A stretch of DNA of 64,000 bases. It comes from Sporosarcina oncorhynchi (GTDB lineage Bacteria; Bacillota; Bacilli; Bacillales_A; Planococcaceae). The notes beneath the pieces were generated by a model. It saw only the letters and a list, made by a program, of their open reading frames with translations, was not told where the DNA came from and made no database searches. Below, piece by piece: positions 53,845-63,830 of the stretch; within the stretch, counting starts at the first letter, position 1; every line of letters begins with the position of its first letter. Position numbers and translations under genes: made by a program. Where the stretch lies: the NCBI RefSeq assembly GCF_033304615.1, contig NZ_CP129118.1, positions 306,001 through 370,000 on the forward strand. The letters are read 5' to 3'.

Positions 53845-54627
53845 ATGGCGAATTTGTTCGTGTGGAGACAACTTAAAATGCCGATTGCAGCCATTATATG
53901 GTTAGTGTCCATGTTGGTCATCATTATTAGTACATATGCGTATTTTCCAATTGCAGCATATGGGGTATTTGGAGTGCTCGCGATTCTGTTTTTCAGTGGT
54001 TCCGACAGATTAGCTTTTTTTAACTACGTCCTACTCACGGTCGGAACGGTATTCATCTTTCTCGTCCTTGCATTCAAAGAGGTATGGACGTCTACGGAAC
54101 AGGCGCAAGCGATTGGATTACATTTTCTAATCCTCATTCATTTGTTTGCTCTTTATAGCTTGTCGAAGTATGTCTATCAATTCCGGACAGAAAACAGTTT
54201 CTTGCGGGAACGAGTCTTAAGGCTGGAAGACTTCATCTCTGAAGAAGGCGTGCTGACAAAACAGGAATTCGAAAAACAATCGACGATGATTTTAGCGACG
54301 ATGGCAAGGCGGAATGAAACGGGCTATTACATCCGTATTGATGTATCTACATTGCCTCGTCGGACTCGGCGAACTGCAATGACAACAATCGGGAGTATCG
54401 TAAAGACGACTGTACGCGACCATTACGATATTGTCGGTAAAATCGATGAACATACGATAGGGTTTTTATTGCAGAATACATCTGAAGAGGGCATGAACAT
54501 CGTCAAATCACGTCTGGATAATAACTTGCATGATCGTTTTGAGGAGCAGGCGCTTGAAGATTTGAAGTGGACGGTCAAGATGCTGGAAGGAAAAACATCC
54601 GTGCAACAGACTGAGGTCCTATCATGA
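53845..54627 (+). CDS. Membrane protein with degenerate GGDEF domain (YdaK-like)
   Basis: A 260-residue protein. About four hydrophobic segments fill residues ~12-115, then comes a coiled linker (YQFRTENSFLRERVLRLEDFIS) and a C-terminal domain with GGDEF-fold order. Where the GG(D/E)EF loop should be, it reads IVGKIDEHTIGFLL, so diguanylate cyclase activity is not expected. In B. subtilis the similar YdaK is a c-di-GMP receptor next to exopolysaccharide genes. The ATG at 53845 follows GAAGGGGTG. It overlaps the glycosyltransferase gene by 4 nt. Confidence 0.75.
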   Translation: MANLFVWRQLKMPIAAIIWLVSMLVIIISTYAYFPIAAYGVFGVLAILFFSGSDRLAFFNYVLLTVGTVFIFLVLAFKEVWTSTEQAQAIGLHFLILIHLFALYSLSKYVYQFRTENSFLRERVLRLEDFISEEGVLTKQEFEKQSTMILATMARRNETGYYIRIDVSTLPRRTRRTAMTTIGSIVKTTVRDHYDIVGKIDEHTIGFLLQNTSEEGMNIVKSRLDNNLHDRFEEQALEDLKWTVKMLEGKTSVQQTEVLS

Positions 54628-55928
54628 AAAAGCGTACTGTCTACCTACTGCTCATGTTTGTTGTGTTTATAGCGCTTATTGTTATTGGAGCAATATTTAA
54701 TATTAGTATGCTATTACTGTTCACAACAATTCTGTTTTTGTCACTATTATTCTATTATTCATTGCTCTTAATTGCGGGGCTTTATAACCGATTGAAAACG
54801 GAACGGACGACACCTGATCTCGATGAATATCCAGGTGTTGATATTCTCATCCCCGCGCATAATGAAGGGGTTGTCATCCGGGAGACAATCGAAGCGATGC
54901 TTGGTATCAAATATCCTGGTAATCTACAGATTTATGTGCTGAACGATAATTCATCCGACGATACGGCGGAGATTGCACAAAGCTTTGATGATACATTCAA
55001 AAATGTCCATCATATACAAGTTCCTGCTGGCGAACCCCGGGGTAAGTCTCGGGTATTGAATTATGGCCTAAGTATTTCGGATAACAAATATTATTGTGTC
55101 TATGACGCGGACAATCAACCAGAAGCGGATGCGCTCATTAAATTGGTCGCGATTTCCGAAAGGCATGAACGGTCTGCGGGTGCAGTCGGGTATGTGAGGA
55201 CGATGAATGAATCGACGAACTGGCTGACACGCATGATTTCAATTGAGTTCCAGGTGTTCCAGTTGCTTATGCAGTCGGGCAGATGGCAGTTATTCAAGAC
55301 GGGATCACTGACAGGTACGAATATGCTTGTTAAACGGTCTGTCATCGAAGAACTGGGCGGTTATGATCCATATGCGATTGCGGAAGATGCGGAGTTGACG
55401 CTTCGTATTACACAAAAAGGTTATTATTTGCCGATTGTGCCGGATTCTATCACGTGGGAGCAGGAGCCAGAAACGCTTTCCGTCTATATTAAACAACGGA
55501 CGCGCTGGCTGCAGGGGAATTTGTATATTGTCGATAAGACATTGACGGAACCAGGATACTTCCGCGGGAAGCTACTCGTTCATTCCATCCATCAGTTGAT
55601 GGTATATGTGATTTTTTGGTTGTTCCTCATTGTTTCTTATGTATGGTTTGCGCTCGGTCTGTTTGATTTGTTCGAAGTCCGTTATACGTATCCATTACTG
55701 TTCATTTGGTATTTGTCCTATATTATCTATACAGCGCAACTGTTTGCGGCCCAAGCGACCCAACGGACGTTTTCGCCGATGAACATTTTCATAAGTGTCA
55801 TTATGTACTTCACGTATGCCCAGCTGTTTTCGTATCTGTTCGTCCGTAGCCTTATTCGTTATTTGAAAGCGAAAAAAGCGAACCAAGTCATCGGTTGGGA
55901 AAAAACGACTCGATTCAAATCGAAATGA
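54624..55928 (+). CDS. Processive family 2 glycosyltransferase (YdaM-like)
   Basis: A 434-residue membrane enzyme. Two N-terminal membrane segments come first, then a GT2 domain (VDILIPAHNEGVVIRETIEAM; VYDADNQPEADALI with the DxD; AIAEDAELTLRI; KQRTRWLQGN for the Q/RxxRW motif). Three to four C-terminal membrane segments follow. It likely polymerises and exports an exopolysaccharide. The coupled degenerate-GGDEF protein could be its c-di-GMP switch, as in the B. subtilis yda cluster. Confidence 0.88.
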   Translation: MKKRTVYLLLMFVVFIALIVIGAIFNISMLLLFTTILFLSLLFYYSLLLIAGLYNRLKTERTTPDLDEYPGVDILIPAHNEGVVIRETIEAMLGIKYPGNLQIYVLNDNSSDDTAEIAQSFDDTFKNVHHIQVPAGEPRGKSRVLNYGLSISDNKYYCVYDADNQPEADALIKLVAISERHERSAGAVGYVRTMNESTNWLTRMISIEFQVFQLLMQSGRWQLFKTGSLTGTNMLVKRSVIEELGGYDPYAIAEDAELTLRITQKGYYLPIVPDSITWEQEPETLSVYIKQRTRWLQGNLYIVDKTLTEPGYFRGKLLVHSIHQLMVYVIFWLFLIVSYVWFALGLFDLFEVRYTYPLLFIWYLSYIIYTAQLFAAQATQRTFSPMNIFISVIMYFTYAQLFSYLFVRSLIRYLKAKKANQVIGWEKTTRFKSK

Positions 55929-55974
55929 AATCCTTCGTTTTCCGTTATAATGGAATAGAAGGAGGTTGTGTATA

Positions 55975-56577
55975 TTGAAAACATTATTATTGACGGGTTT
56001 TGAACCGTTTTTGAAATATCCGGTTAATCCGACGATGAAAATTGCCGAGGAACTGCATGGCATGAAAATCGGAGGTTACCAGATTCATAGTGAAATCTTA
56101 CCGGTAGAATTCAGTGTATCTGGAGATCGGTTGGTGGAGCATATTATGGCAATCAAACCCGATGCTGTGTTATCCCTAGGTTTATCGGGTGGGAGATTTA
56201 AAATAACACCTGAACGTATCGCCATTAACGTGAGTGATGGTCCAGTAGATAATAGTGGTCATGCACCTGTTGACGAACCGATTATGGAAGATGGGGCGGA
56301 TGGGTATTTCACGAATATGCCGATTCGTAAAATGGTTGACGCTGTGAAAAAAGTGGGGTTGCCTGCGGATATTTCCAATACTGCCGGGGCTTATTTATGT
56401 AATAATGTCATGTACCGCGCGCTTCATCATGCGCAACAGCATCCTGGCTTACTGGCAGGGTTCATCCACATCCCAGCGTCACACGAACTAGCGGTTGAGC
56501 ATGGCAGAGTCCCGAGTTGGTCGCATGAAGATTTAAAACGAGGTATCGTTGCCTGTATTAAAGTTTTAAGTGAATGA
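55975..56577 (+). CDS. pcp: Pyroglutamyl-peptidase I
   Basis: A 200-residue cysteine peptidase (C15) removing N-terminal pyroglutamate. The N-terminal LLLTGFEPF is diagnostic. The catalytic triad lies in GGRFKITPERIAINV (Glu), NTAGAYLCNNVMY (Cys) and GFIHIPASHE (His). The TTG at 55975 is 9 nt after AAGGAGG; a TTG at 55966 lies against that site. Confidence 0.94.
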   Translation: MKTLLLTGFEPFLKYPVNPTMKIAEELHGMKIGGYQIHSEILPVEFSVSGDRLVEHIMAIKPDAVLSLGLSGGRFKITPERIAINVSDGPVDNSGHAPVDEPIMEDGADGYFTNMPIRKMVDAVKKVGLPADISNTAGAYLCNNVMYRALHHAQQHPGLLAGFIHIPASHELAVEHGRVPSWSHEDLKRGIVACIKVLSE

Positions 56578-56581
56578 ATTG

Positions 56582-56626
56582 AAAAACGCCAAGAGAGTGT
56601 TTTCTACACCTCTCTTGGCGTTTTTT
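56582..56626. terminator. Bidirectional terminator between pcp and the SLC13 gene
   Basis: AAAAACGCCAAGAGAG and CTCTCTTGGCGTTTTT form a 16-bp stem with U-runs on both strands, serving two convergent genes. Confidence 0.92.
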
Positions 56627-56635
56627 ATGAATTCA

Positions 56636-58111
56636 TTACAACAATCCGATCCATTTCCAGTAAGTCGCACTAAACAGCAGGATGAGCAGATAGCCGATGA
56701 CGGTTAACGGAACACCTGACTTCAGGAAGTCTTTTACCGTAAAGGCGCCTGTTCCGTAAGCAAGCATATTCTGGGGTGCGCTCACTGGAAGCAGGAATCC
56801 AAAGCTAATGACGAATTGCTGAATGAGGACAAATCCAACACTGTTCGCATCGATGGCAATTGTCGTCGTCAACGCGATGAAAATCGGGATGAGCGCAGAG
56901 GAAAGACTCGTTGCACTCGCAAATCCTAAATGAATCAGAATATTAAACAGTGACAGCAATGCAATCGTCGCAAGTAATGGCATGGAATCGAGTCCCATCG
57001 CACCGAATACTTTATCGGATAGCCACTGAGCACCGTCAGTATCGAGCAAAAGTGTACCGAGTGCTATCCCGACTGCGAAGACAATGATTGTGCCCCAAGG
57101 TATGAGTTTCTCTACGGTCTTCCAGTCAAACACACCGATTTTAGGTGCCAATAAAATAGCGATGGCGATAATCGTTACAGTCGTCGTGTCGAGCGGATGC
57201 AGTTTCTCTTCCGTCGACCAGAACAATAGAAGTAGAAGGGAGACAACGATGAGACGGATTTCCCGCGCTTTCATCGGGCCAAGTTCCTTCAGTTGTCCCT
57301 GTATCAATTCTTTACCACCTTCAACGACTTTCGTTTCAGGTTTAATTAACTTAATCATGACGAAATAGAGCACAATCGACATGATGATTGACCATGGGGC
57401 TGCATAGAGGAACCAGGTGCTCCAAGCGACGGAAACGCCGAATTCTTTTTCGATGAATCCGAGTGCAACCATGTTTTGTGCAGCGCCGGTCTTAATACCG
57501 ACGTTCCAGATGGAAACGGATTGCACGGCAGTAATGACAAGCAATGCGCCGAGCCGGCTATTATGAGGAAGCCCAAAAGCAGCCACCATTCCAAGAAGGA
57601 TGGGAACGACAGCACCTGCACGCGCAGTGGCACTAGGTACGAAAAAGGCAAGAATGACCGATACTAAGATCGCTCCGAATACAATTGCGCCAGTTTTTAC
57701 GCCGACTTTCGATAAGATGTATAATGCCAATCGCTTATGCAAATTCGTTGCCTGCATTGCGGCGGCGAGGAAAAGAGCGGCAGCAACAAGCGCGACAGCA
57801 GAATTCGAGAATCCGGCAAGCGCCATTTTTAATGCGCCTTTCGTTCCGACCATATTTTCAGGGTTTGCCATGTCTGGTGAAAACCCGATTAGCAATGCGA
57901 TTAAACTAATAATCATTGCCGCACTGACAGGATAGGAAACCGCTTCTGACACCCACAAGATTACGGCAAAGGCCAAAATGGCAAGTGCTCGCTGCCCCAT
58001 TATAGGTAGATCATCGGGCGTCGGTAATAAGACAATTGTAATCATGGCAATGAATGCAAGTGCAATCCAAATCGGCTTCAAATTACGCTTCGGCTTTGTC
58101 TCGGAAGACAT
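56636..58111 (-). CDS. SLC13/DASS-family carboxylate transporter
   Basis: A 491-residue polytopic protein of the divalent anion:sodium symporter family. It has VSEAVSYPVSAAMIISL near 55, FSNSAVALVAAALFLAAAMQ near 100, and the C-terminal IHLGFASATSLSSALIPIF and LPVSAPQNMLAYGTGAF with the SNT/SAP-type signature. Likely substrates are dicarboxylates such as malate, succinate or 2-oxoglutarate (YflS-like). No strong ribosome site precedes the ATG; GGAGAGGA lies ~35 nt further up, so the true start may be non-canonical upstream. Confidence 0.88.
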   Translation of the reverse strand: MSSETKPKRNLKPIWIALAFIAMITIVLLPTPDDLPIMGQRALAILAFAVILWVSEAVSYPVSAAMIISLIALLIGFSPDMANPENMVGTKGALKMALAGFSNSAVALVAAALFLAAAMQATNLHKRLALYILSKVGVKTGAIVFGAILVSVILAFFVPSATARAGAVVPILLGMVAAFGLPHNSRLGALLVITAVQSVSIWNVGIKTGAAQNMVALGFIEKEFGVSVAWSTWFLYAAPWSIIMSIVLYFVMIKLIKPETKVVEGGKELIQGQLKELGPMKAREIRLIVVSLLLLLFWSTEEKLHPLDTTTVTIIAIAILLAPKIGVFDWKTVEKLIPWGTIIVFAVGIALGTLLLDTDGAQWLSDKVFGAMGLDSMPLLATIALLSLFNILIHLGFASATSLSSALIPIFIALTTTIAIDANSVGFVLIQQFVISFGFLLPVSAPQNMLAYGTGAFTVKDFLKSGVPLTVIGYLLILLFSATYWKWIGLL

Positions 58112-58254
58112 TGTATTCGCAGTGGTCTGTTCCAGTTGTAATCAGTCCTCTCCAACTATAGATTCATGCATTATCTTACCCTGAAAAGGACTTTTTGAAA
58201 CGGAGGGAAATGGGTAGTCAGCAAGAAGCGCTCTTCTGGATATATTAGTAAATG

Positions 58255-58286
58255 AAAAACCGGAGTCGTCAAAAGACGCTCCGGTT
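58255..58286 (-). terminator. Terminator after the AtoE-family gene
   Basis: Minus-strand AACCGGAG/CTCCGGTT with an inner GTC/GAC extension is followed by TTTTCATTT. Confidence 0.85.
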
Positions 58287-58297
58287 CAATCTTACAC

Positions 58298-59611
58298 TTA
58301 AAAGAAATAAAGACCGATACTAACAACAATTCCGCTTAAAATGAGGACGAATACGCAATACCCCATAATGTCTTTTGCTCGTAAACCTGCAATCGCAAGC
58401 GCTGGCAATGCCCAGAATGGCTGGATCATATTCGTCCAAGCATCGCCCCAAGCAATAGCCATCGCCGTCTTCGAATAACTGACACCAAGTGTTTGTGCAG
58501 CTTCAAGCATGATTGGTGCCTGAACCGCCCATTGTCCGCCTCCTGAAGGGACGAAGAAATTAACAAGACCGGCTGCGAAGAATGTGAAAACCGGGAATGT
58601 TGCTTCTGTCGAAATGCTCACAAACCATTCTGACATAACGCCTGCAAGTCCTGACGCGACCATCATACCCATAATCCCTGCATAGAAAGGGAACTGGATG
58701 ATGATGCCGCCCGCAGTCTTAACTGCATTTGCCACTGCTGCAAGGAAGCGTTTAGGTGTACCGTGGAAAATGATTCCCATGATGAAGAAAATCAAGTTGA
58801 CGATATTTAGGTTCAAATCGAATCCTTTTGCAGCGAAGTGCTGGACAAGATATACAAGACCTAAAGCACCAATTAGCATGGAAAGAATATAACTGTTCTC
58901 TAGGCGTGATGCGGGTGTCTTAAGTTCTTCTTGTTCCACTACAATCTTTTCTTCCAATAATTTCGGATCGATAGAAACCGTATCTTTCGGTTTAGGCATC
59001 ATGAAACGGTTTAACAACGGTACGGTAATAAATAAGATAGCAATAATAACAAGATTGTATGTTGAAAAAATGGTTTCAGACGTTGGTACGACACCCATGA
59101 TTCCTGAGAATGGATGGTCAGCAGTTGCGATAGATAGTGGAATCGATCCACCAAGTCCACCATGCCAAATGATAAAGCCGGAATAGGCACTTGCGATCAA
59201 AAGCCGGTAATCGACTGTCGTCACTTTTTTGGCGATTTCTTTAGCGAATAGCGCACCGATGACTAGACCGAATCCCCAGTTAATCCAACATGCAATTAAT
59301 GATACGACTGTGACGAGAAGAATCGCGGAACCCGGAGATTTCGCTAAACCTGCCATTGAACTTAATAACTTTTTAAATACAGGACTGCTTGCGAGCACAT
59401 GTCCTGCGACCAAAACAATGACCATCTGCATTGTGAAGGCTAGTAGACTCCAAAAACCATCTCCCCAATGAACGACCATATCGAGCGGACTGGAATCTGT
59501 GAAACCAAGCCCTAGCAAGAATACGACCAATGTCAAAATAGCGACAAATATGTATGGATCCGGCAAGTAGCGCTCCATAACCGTATTCGACCATCGTGTG
59601 AGTGTTTTCAT
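58298..59611 (-). CDS. Short-chain fatty acid transporter (AtoE family)
   Basis: A 437-residue polytopic permease. Diagnostic segments include RYLPDPYIFVAILTLVVF at the start, WGDGFWSLLAFTMQMVIVLVAGHVLA, CWINWGFGLVIGALFAKEIAKK, and near the end NFFVPSGGGQWAVQAPI and WTNMIQPFWALP. It probably takes up butyrate-type acids. The start at 59611 follows AAAGGGGGAAT. Next to the SLC13 transporter on the same strand, it suggests uptake of small carboxylates. Confidence 0.92.
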   Translation of the reverse strand: MKTLTRWSNTVMERYLPDPYIFVAILTLVVFLLGLGFTDSSPLDMVVHWGDGFWSLLAFTMQMVIVLVAGHVLASSPVFKKLLSSMAGLAKSPGSAILLVTVVSLIACWINWGFGLVIGALFAKEIAKKVTTVDYRLLIASAYSGFIIWHGGLGGSIPLSIATADHPFSGIMGVVPTSETIFSTYNLVIIAILFITVPLLNRFMMPKPKDTVSIDPKLLEEKIVVEQEELKTPASRLENSYILSMLIGALGLVYLVQHFAAKGFDLNLNIVNLIFFIMGIIFHGTPKRFLAAVANAVKTAGGIIIQFPFYAGIMGMMVASGLAGVMSEWFVSISTEATFPVFTFFAAGLVNFFVPSGGGQWAVQAPIMLEAAQTLGVSYSKTAMAIAWGDAWTNMIQPFWALPALAIAGLRAKDIMGYCVFVLILSGIVVSIGLYFF

Positions 59612-59775
59612 ATTTTATTCCCCCTTTTTAATTGGTTATTGTCAAAACTTCTATAGTAAAAAGCTAATAAATCCTTATAGATTATGGGTTTCAATAAAAA
59701 AAACTTGCCACCCCCTAAATTCTACGGATAATTGAGGTTACCAGACACCCAACATCCAGAATAGGAAGTGACAAG

Positions 59776-61212
59776 TTGTACCCTCAATTATTAGCTTATT
59801 TACTTCAATATATCAAGTACCAGCACACAATTATTATTACGTTACTTACGGTAGTGCTTGGAAAGGCCGTCGGGAGTGTGCGGCCCGATGAGCCTGTAGA
59901 CAAGCCTTATCGAAAACTTCAGATTGATGAGCTTCCCGTTCTGGAGAAACTCGAGAAGCTGTCCTTTCAGGACTTATTGGATGATTATTTTAAAGCCCAT
60001 GGGAAGTCTCTAAAACCCGTCCAGCGACGAAAGAATGCCAAATCGAGCGTTCCTGAAAAGCTGTGCTGTCCGCGGTGTAGTGCTCCATCCAGCTACCTGT
60101 ATGCGAACAACGGAGACAAAGGGCAATTCCAATGTAAAGTCTGCGGATGCCTCTTTAATAAACAAAGCCGGTATCTGAAGGAAGCCATCCTCAAATGTCC
60201 CCACTGCTTAAAAACACTTGAAAAAGTAAAAGAACGAAAGGACTTCGACGTTTTCAAATGTAAGAACAATGACTGTTCCTATTACCAAAAGAAGTTGCGC
60301 CAAATGACACAAGCAGAAAAGAAACGATTCAAGGAAGATCCCCAGGCCTTCAAAGTTCGGTATATTTACCGTCAGTTTCAATTCGATTTCAAACCGATGG
60401 CAGATGCGTCCCCGGTTCAACCTAAGGTGGATCTCTCCAGGATCTATGTGTCTTCACACACACTCGGGCTCATTCTTACGTACCACGTAAACTATGGCAT
60501 CTCCGCACGGAAGACCGCAGCGCTGATGAGAGACGTTCATAACGTGCATATTTCTCATCAAAGTGTGCTGAACTACATGAACAGTGTTGCGTTGACGGTG
60601 AAGCCTTTTGTGGATAATTTCCCGTACGAGTTGTCTGATCAGTTCTGTGGGGATGAAACCTACATCCGTGTAAACGGGCGCTGGCATTACATCTTCTTCT
60701 TTTTCGATGCCGCTAAGAAGGTCATCCTGTCCTATCGGACTTCACCGAATCGGGACACCTTTTCAGCGATTCGCGCCCTGGATGATATGTTCAGGAAGAT
60801 GAAGACCATTCCAGAGAACTTGAACATCGTGGTGGACGGAAACCCTATCTACCTGTTGGCCCAACAATTCTTTGCGCAACACGATATCCATTTTGATGTG
60901 ACACGTGTAATCGGGCTGACAAACGAAGACCCTGTGTCAACTGAATATCGTCCATTGAAGCAAATCATCGAGCGTTTGAACCGGACATTTAAAGGGAACT
61001 ACCGCGCCACCCATGGCTTTGGTTCCGAAGATGGATCGGTTTCTCACGTGACGCTGTTTGTCGCGTACTTCAACTTTCTCCGTCCTCATTCATCCTTGGA
61101 AGGCCGGGTACCTGTGATTGTCCCAGAATTGAAGGAAATGCCTCACATGCCCGCTCGATGGACGAAACTGATTGAACTATCGCAACAGTGGCTGACCGAG
61201 AATGCCAGCTGA
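59776..61212 (+). mobile_element. Insertion sequence transposase (DDE type), intact
   Basis: A 478-residue DDE transposase. The N-terminal region (~90-175) has zinc-ribbon pairs (CPRC/CKVC, CPHC/CKNNDC). Then comes an HTH-like part (YGISARKTAALMRDVHNVHISHQSV), then an integrase core with Asp293 (CGDETYIRVNGRWHY), Asp354 (VVDGNPIY) and Glu399 (IIERLNRTFKGNYRATHGF). The core resembles IS6/IS240-type enzymes, but the protein is much longer. The TTG start follows AGGAAGTGA. I found no clear terminal inverted repeats; a weak similarity exists between about 59705-59727 and the complement of 61455-61475. Confidence 0.88.
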
Positions 61213-61269
61213 CTTTTTGTTTAGCTGAGCTTTTGGGAACATCGTGAATCGAGCAATCGGCGAAGCGAA

Positions 61270-61397
61270 CTCTTGACAAACCGAACGGAGAAAAAGGTTA
61301 AAATTGGTTAAAGTCAAGGGCTATTTGTCATGTCTTCTTTTTGTCCCCTTCGCCCTTGGTGCACACTACGCAACCTTTTTCGACTGTTTGTCAAGAG
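61270..61397. repeat. Long nested inverted repeat downstream of the transposase
   Basis: CTCTTGACAAAC (61270-61281) and AAAAAGGTT (61291-61299) are mirrored by AACCTTTTT (61372-61380) and GTTTGTCAAGAG (61386-61397). Inside, CAAGGGC (61315-61321) pairs with GCCCTTG (61352-61358). The whole ~128 nt can fold into one long imperfect hairpin. The 61213-61600 gap holds no convincing gene. It may be an IS end, a small non-autonomous element or an RNA. Confidence 0.6.
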
Positions 61398-61600
61398 CGA
61401 TTGCGGTACATGGCCGACGACTTACTGTAGTGCGAGTCGCGAATTTGAGTTTTCATAGAAATTTTGACACTACCTTTAATTGTCCCACTACTTAAGATTA
61501 TCATATTCAAAACTTATCGGAAAAATGTTTTTAGAAAAGTGAAACGAAAATGAATTAAAGGAGTCTATTTAGTAAGAGAAACAATAAAAGGGGTGTAGTG

Positions 61601-63748
61601 ATGCGAAAACCGATTATTTGGCTCAGTGTTTCCGTCGTCTTGGCCATACTTGTACTCACATTTGCATTTTTTGTCGATAAAGTATCCGTCTCTGCTTCTG
61701 GTTCTGCCTTAGGTGACAGGGGATGGAGTGCTAATTTTTCAGCACCATTGGCGATCGATTCTATCCAAGCTGGTCATATTTATGTGACAGACCAAGATGG
61801 AAATAAAGTGAATCCTGAATTTGTCTTGCTGTCTGGCAACAAAACATTGAAGGTAGATGGATTGGAGTCTGGCACGTATACATTGCATATTGACAAGAAA
61901 GCTGTTGGCGGAAAGTCTTATAAAATATTGGACAGAGATAAAATTGAATTTAAGATGTATGAAGTCATCGAATCAGTCAGCTCCGAAGAAGAGTTGACCG
62001 CTTACTTTAAAAACGCCAAACAGATGAGAGGTATCGAGTTTTCCGGTGGTATAGAAGTTGAGGAAGAAGCTTCAATGGATGCTGCGAAATCCTCCTCATC
62101 TTCCGGAGGTGTTGACTATTCAACGACGAATGTCCAAGTCGAAGGCGTAGATGAATCCGATATCGTCAAAACAGACGGCGATTATATTTACGCTATTTCT
62201 GACAATCAACAAGTGCAAATCATCGATGTACAAGATCCGCAGAAGATGAAAATTGCATCTGTTATTAAGACGGAAGATAATTCCTATCCCTCTCAATTAT
62301 TCCTTGACGAGGAACTGTTAATTGTCATCGCCGATAAGATGTTTCCTTTTGAAGAAAGAGAGAAACTGGCGGACAATATGTTACCGATCAATAATATGAC
62401 GACGGTACAGATTTACTCCATCGAAGATCGAGAGAATCCTCAACTGATTAGAGAAGTCGGTGCAGAAGGCTACTTGAACAATGCGAGAAAAAAAGACAGT
62501 ATCATCTACCTCATAACAAATGTACATCCCGATATTTGGATGATGGGCGCAATTGAAGGGGATGCCCTTCGCCCGGTCGTATTCGATTCGTCTGATGACA
62601 AGCAGGGCAAGTACATGGAATTAAAAGACATCGCTATCTTACCAGGGGCGACAGAGCCAACATACACAGTCATTACGGCCATCGATTTATCTAAACCAGT
62701 TGAAAGTCGTATTGAAACGAAAGGTTTTCTCGGAAGCAGTGCCCAACTATATATGAATAAGAATCATCTCTATTTGACAGCTCAGAGGTATGATATGGAT
62801 TTCGCTGACCGTGGTTCCCGGGCTGTTATCTGGAACCCTACGAATGTATTCACAGAGTTCTATAAGTTCAAATTGGACGGTACAAAAGTTGATTATCTCA
62901 AGACTGCTGAGTTGAAAGGCTCAATTTTGAATCAGTTCTCCATGGATGAATCCAACGGCCACTTCCGAGTCGTTATGACGGAAGGGAATATGTGGGATGG
63001 AGCGAATCCTTCCCAAAACCACTTATTTATCTTAGATGAAAACATGGAATTGACGGGCTCTATCGAAGGTCTTGCAAAAGGGGAACGCATCTATTCCGCA
63101 CGATTCATGGGGGATAAAGCTTATATGGTGACGTTCAGGGAAACAGATCCATTATTCGTTATCGATGTGGCGGACCCGTCTAAACCGGAAGTACTTGGAG
63201 AACTTAAAATTCCAGGATTCTCAAACTATTTACATCCACTCGATGAAAACCATCTGATTGGCTTCGGCTATGACACCGTCGCTAAAAAGAACCCGTCAGG
63301 CGGAGAACCCTTCATTACCACTAAGGGTATGAAACTGTCTTTGTTCGATGTTACTGATTTCCATAATCCAAAAGAACAAGACACCGAAATTATCGGCGGA
63401 CAGGGCACGTACTCACCCATACAATACGACCATAAAGCTTTACTGCAACATAAAGCGCGAAACCTTTTCGGCTTTCCTGTCACCATGTACGAGGGAGGTA
63501 GCAAAGAATTTGACATCGAGTATAAAGGATCTGGCGCGCTCGTTTATGAGATTACTCCTGAAAAAGGGATTCTATTAAAAGGGAACCTCGTAAAGGATAA
63601 AGCCTCAGGGCAGCTATACGAAGATTGGGGAAAAGAAGTCCAGCGGCTAGTGTATAGTGGAGAAACGATCTACACAATTGCTAGAGGTGGGATTAGTAGC
63701 TATCAAATTGATGGCTTCAAGGAGTTAAGTACGCTAGAATTTAAATGA
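61601..63748 (+). CDS. Secreted/membrane-anchored beta-propeller protein (COG4880 type)
   Basis: A 715-residue protein. An N-terminal membrane anchor or signal comes first (WLSVSVVLAILVLTFAFFVDK), then an Ig-like ~90-residue domain (FSAPLAIDSIQAGHIYVTDQDG). From ~170 there is a C-terminal beta-propeller of the Bacillus/archaeal secreted type (NVQVEGVDESDIVKTDGDYIY, YMNKNHLYLTAQRYD, MVTFRETDPLFVIDVADPSKPEVLG). A Ser-rich linker (KSSSSSGG) joins them. Function unknown; surface binding is likely. The ATG at 61601 follows AAAGGGG. Confidence 0.88.
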   Translation: MRKPIIWLSVSVVLAILVLTFAFFVDKVSVSASGSALGDRGWSANFSAPLAIDSIQAGHIYVTDQDGNKVNPEFVLLSGNKTLKVDGLESGTYTLHIDKKAVGGKSYKILDRDKIEFKMYEVIESVSSEEELTAYFKNAKQMRGIEFSGGIEVEEEASMDAAKSSSSSGGVDYSTTNVQVEGVDESDIVKTDGDYIYAISDNQQVQIIDVQDPQKMKIASVIKTEDNSYPSQLFLDEELLIVIADKMFPFEEREKLADNMLPINNMTTVQIYSIEDRENPQLIREVGAEGYLNNARKKDSIIYLITNVHPDIWMMGAIEGDALRPVVFDSSDDKQGKYMELKDIAILPGATEPTYTVITAIDLSKPVESRIETKGFLGSSAQLYMNKNHLYLTAQRYDMDFADRGSRAVIWNPTNVFTEFYKFKLDGTKVDYLKTAELKGSILNQFSMDESNGHFRVVMTEGNMWDGANPSQNHLFILDENMELTGSIEGLAKGERIYSARFMGDKAYMVTFRETDPLFVIDVADPSKPEVLGELKIPGFSNYLHPLDENHLIGFGYDTVAKKNPSGGEPFITTKGMKLSLFDVTDFHNPKEQDTEIIGGQGTYSPIQYDHKALLQHKARNLFGFPVTMYEGGSKEFDIEYKGSGALVYEITPEKGILLKGNLVKDKASGQLYEDWGKEVQRLVYSGETIYTIARGGISSYQIDGFKELSTLEFK

Positions 63749-63751
63749 ATG

Positions 63752-63783
63752 AAAAACGGAGCCTCTGTATGGCTCCGTTTTTC
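63752..63783 (+). terminator. Terminator after the beta-propeller gene
   Basis: AAAAACGGAGCC and GGCTCCGTTTTT form a perfect 12-bp stem with a 7-nt loop. Confidence 0.92.
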
Positions 63784-63830
63784 ATGTGTAATCTTAAAAC
63801 GACAAACGTCATCGTTAGCTTAACTGGGAA

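Noticed and set aside
59700-61480. Exact IS boundaries with target duplication
   Set aside because: Only a weak match between the two flanks could be found by eye, so no ends were claimed.
61304-61495. 63-residue open frame downstream of the transposase
   Set aside because: It runs through the nested inverted repeat and lacks a ribosome site.
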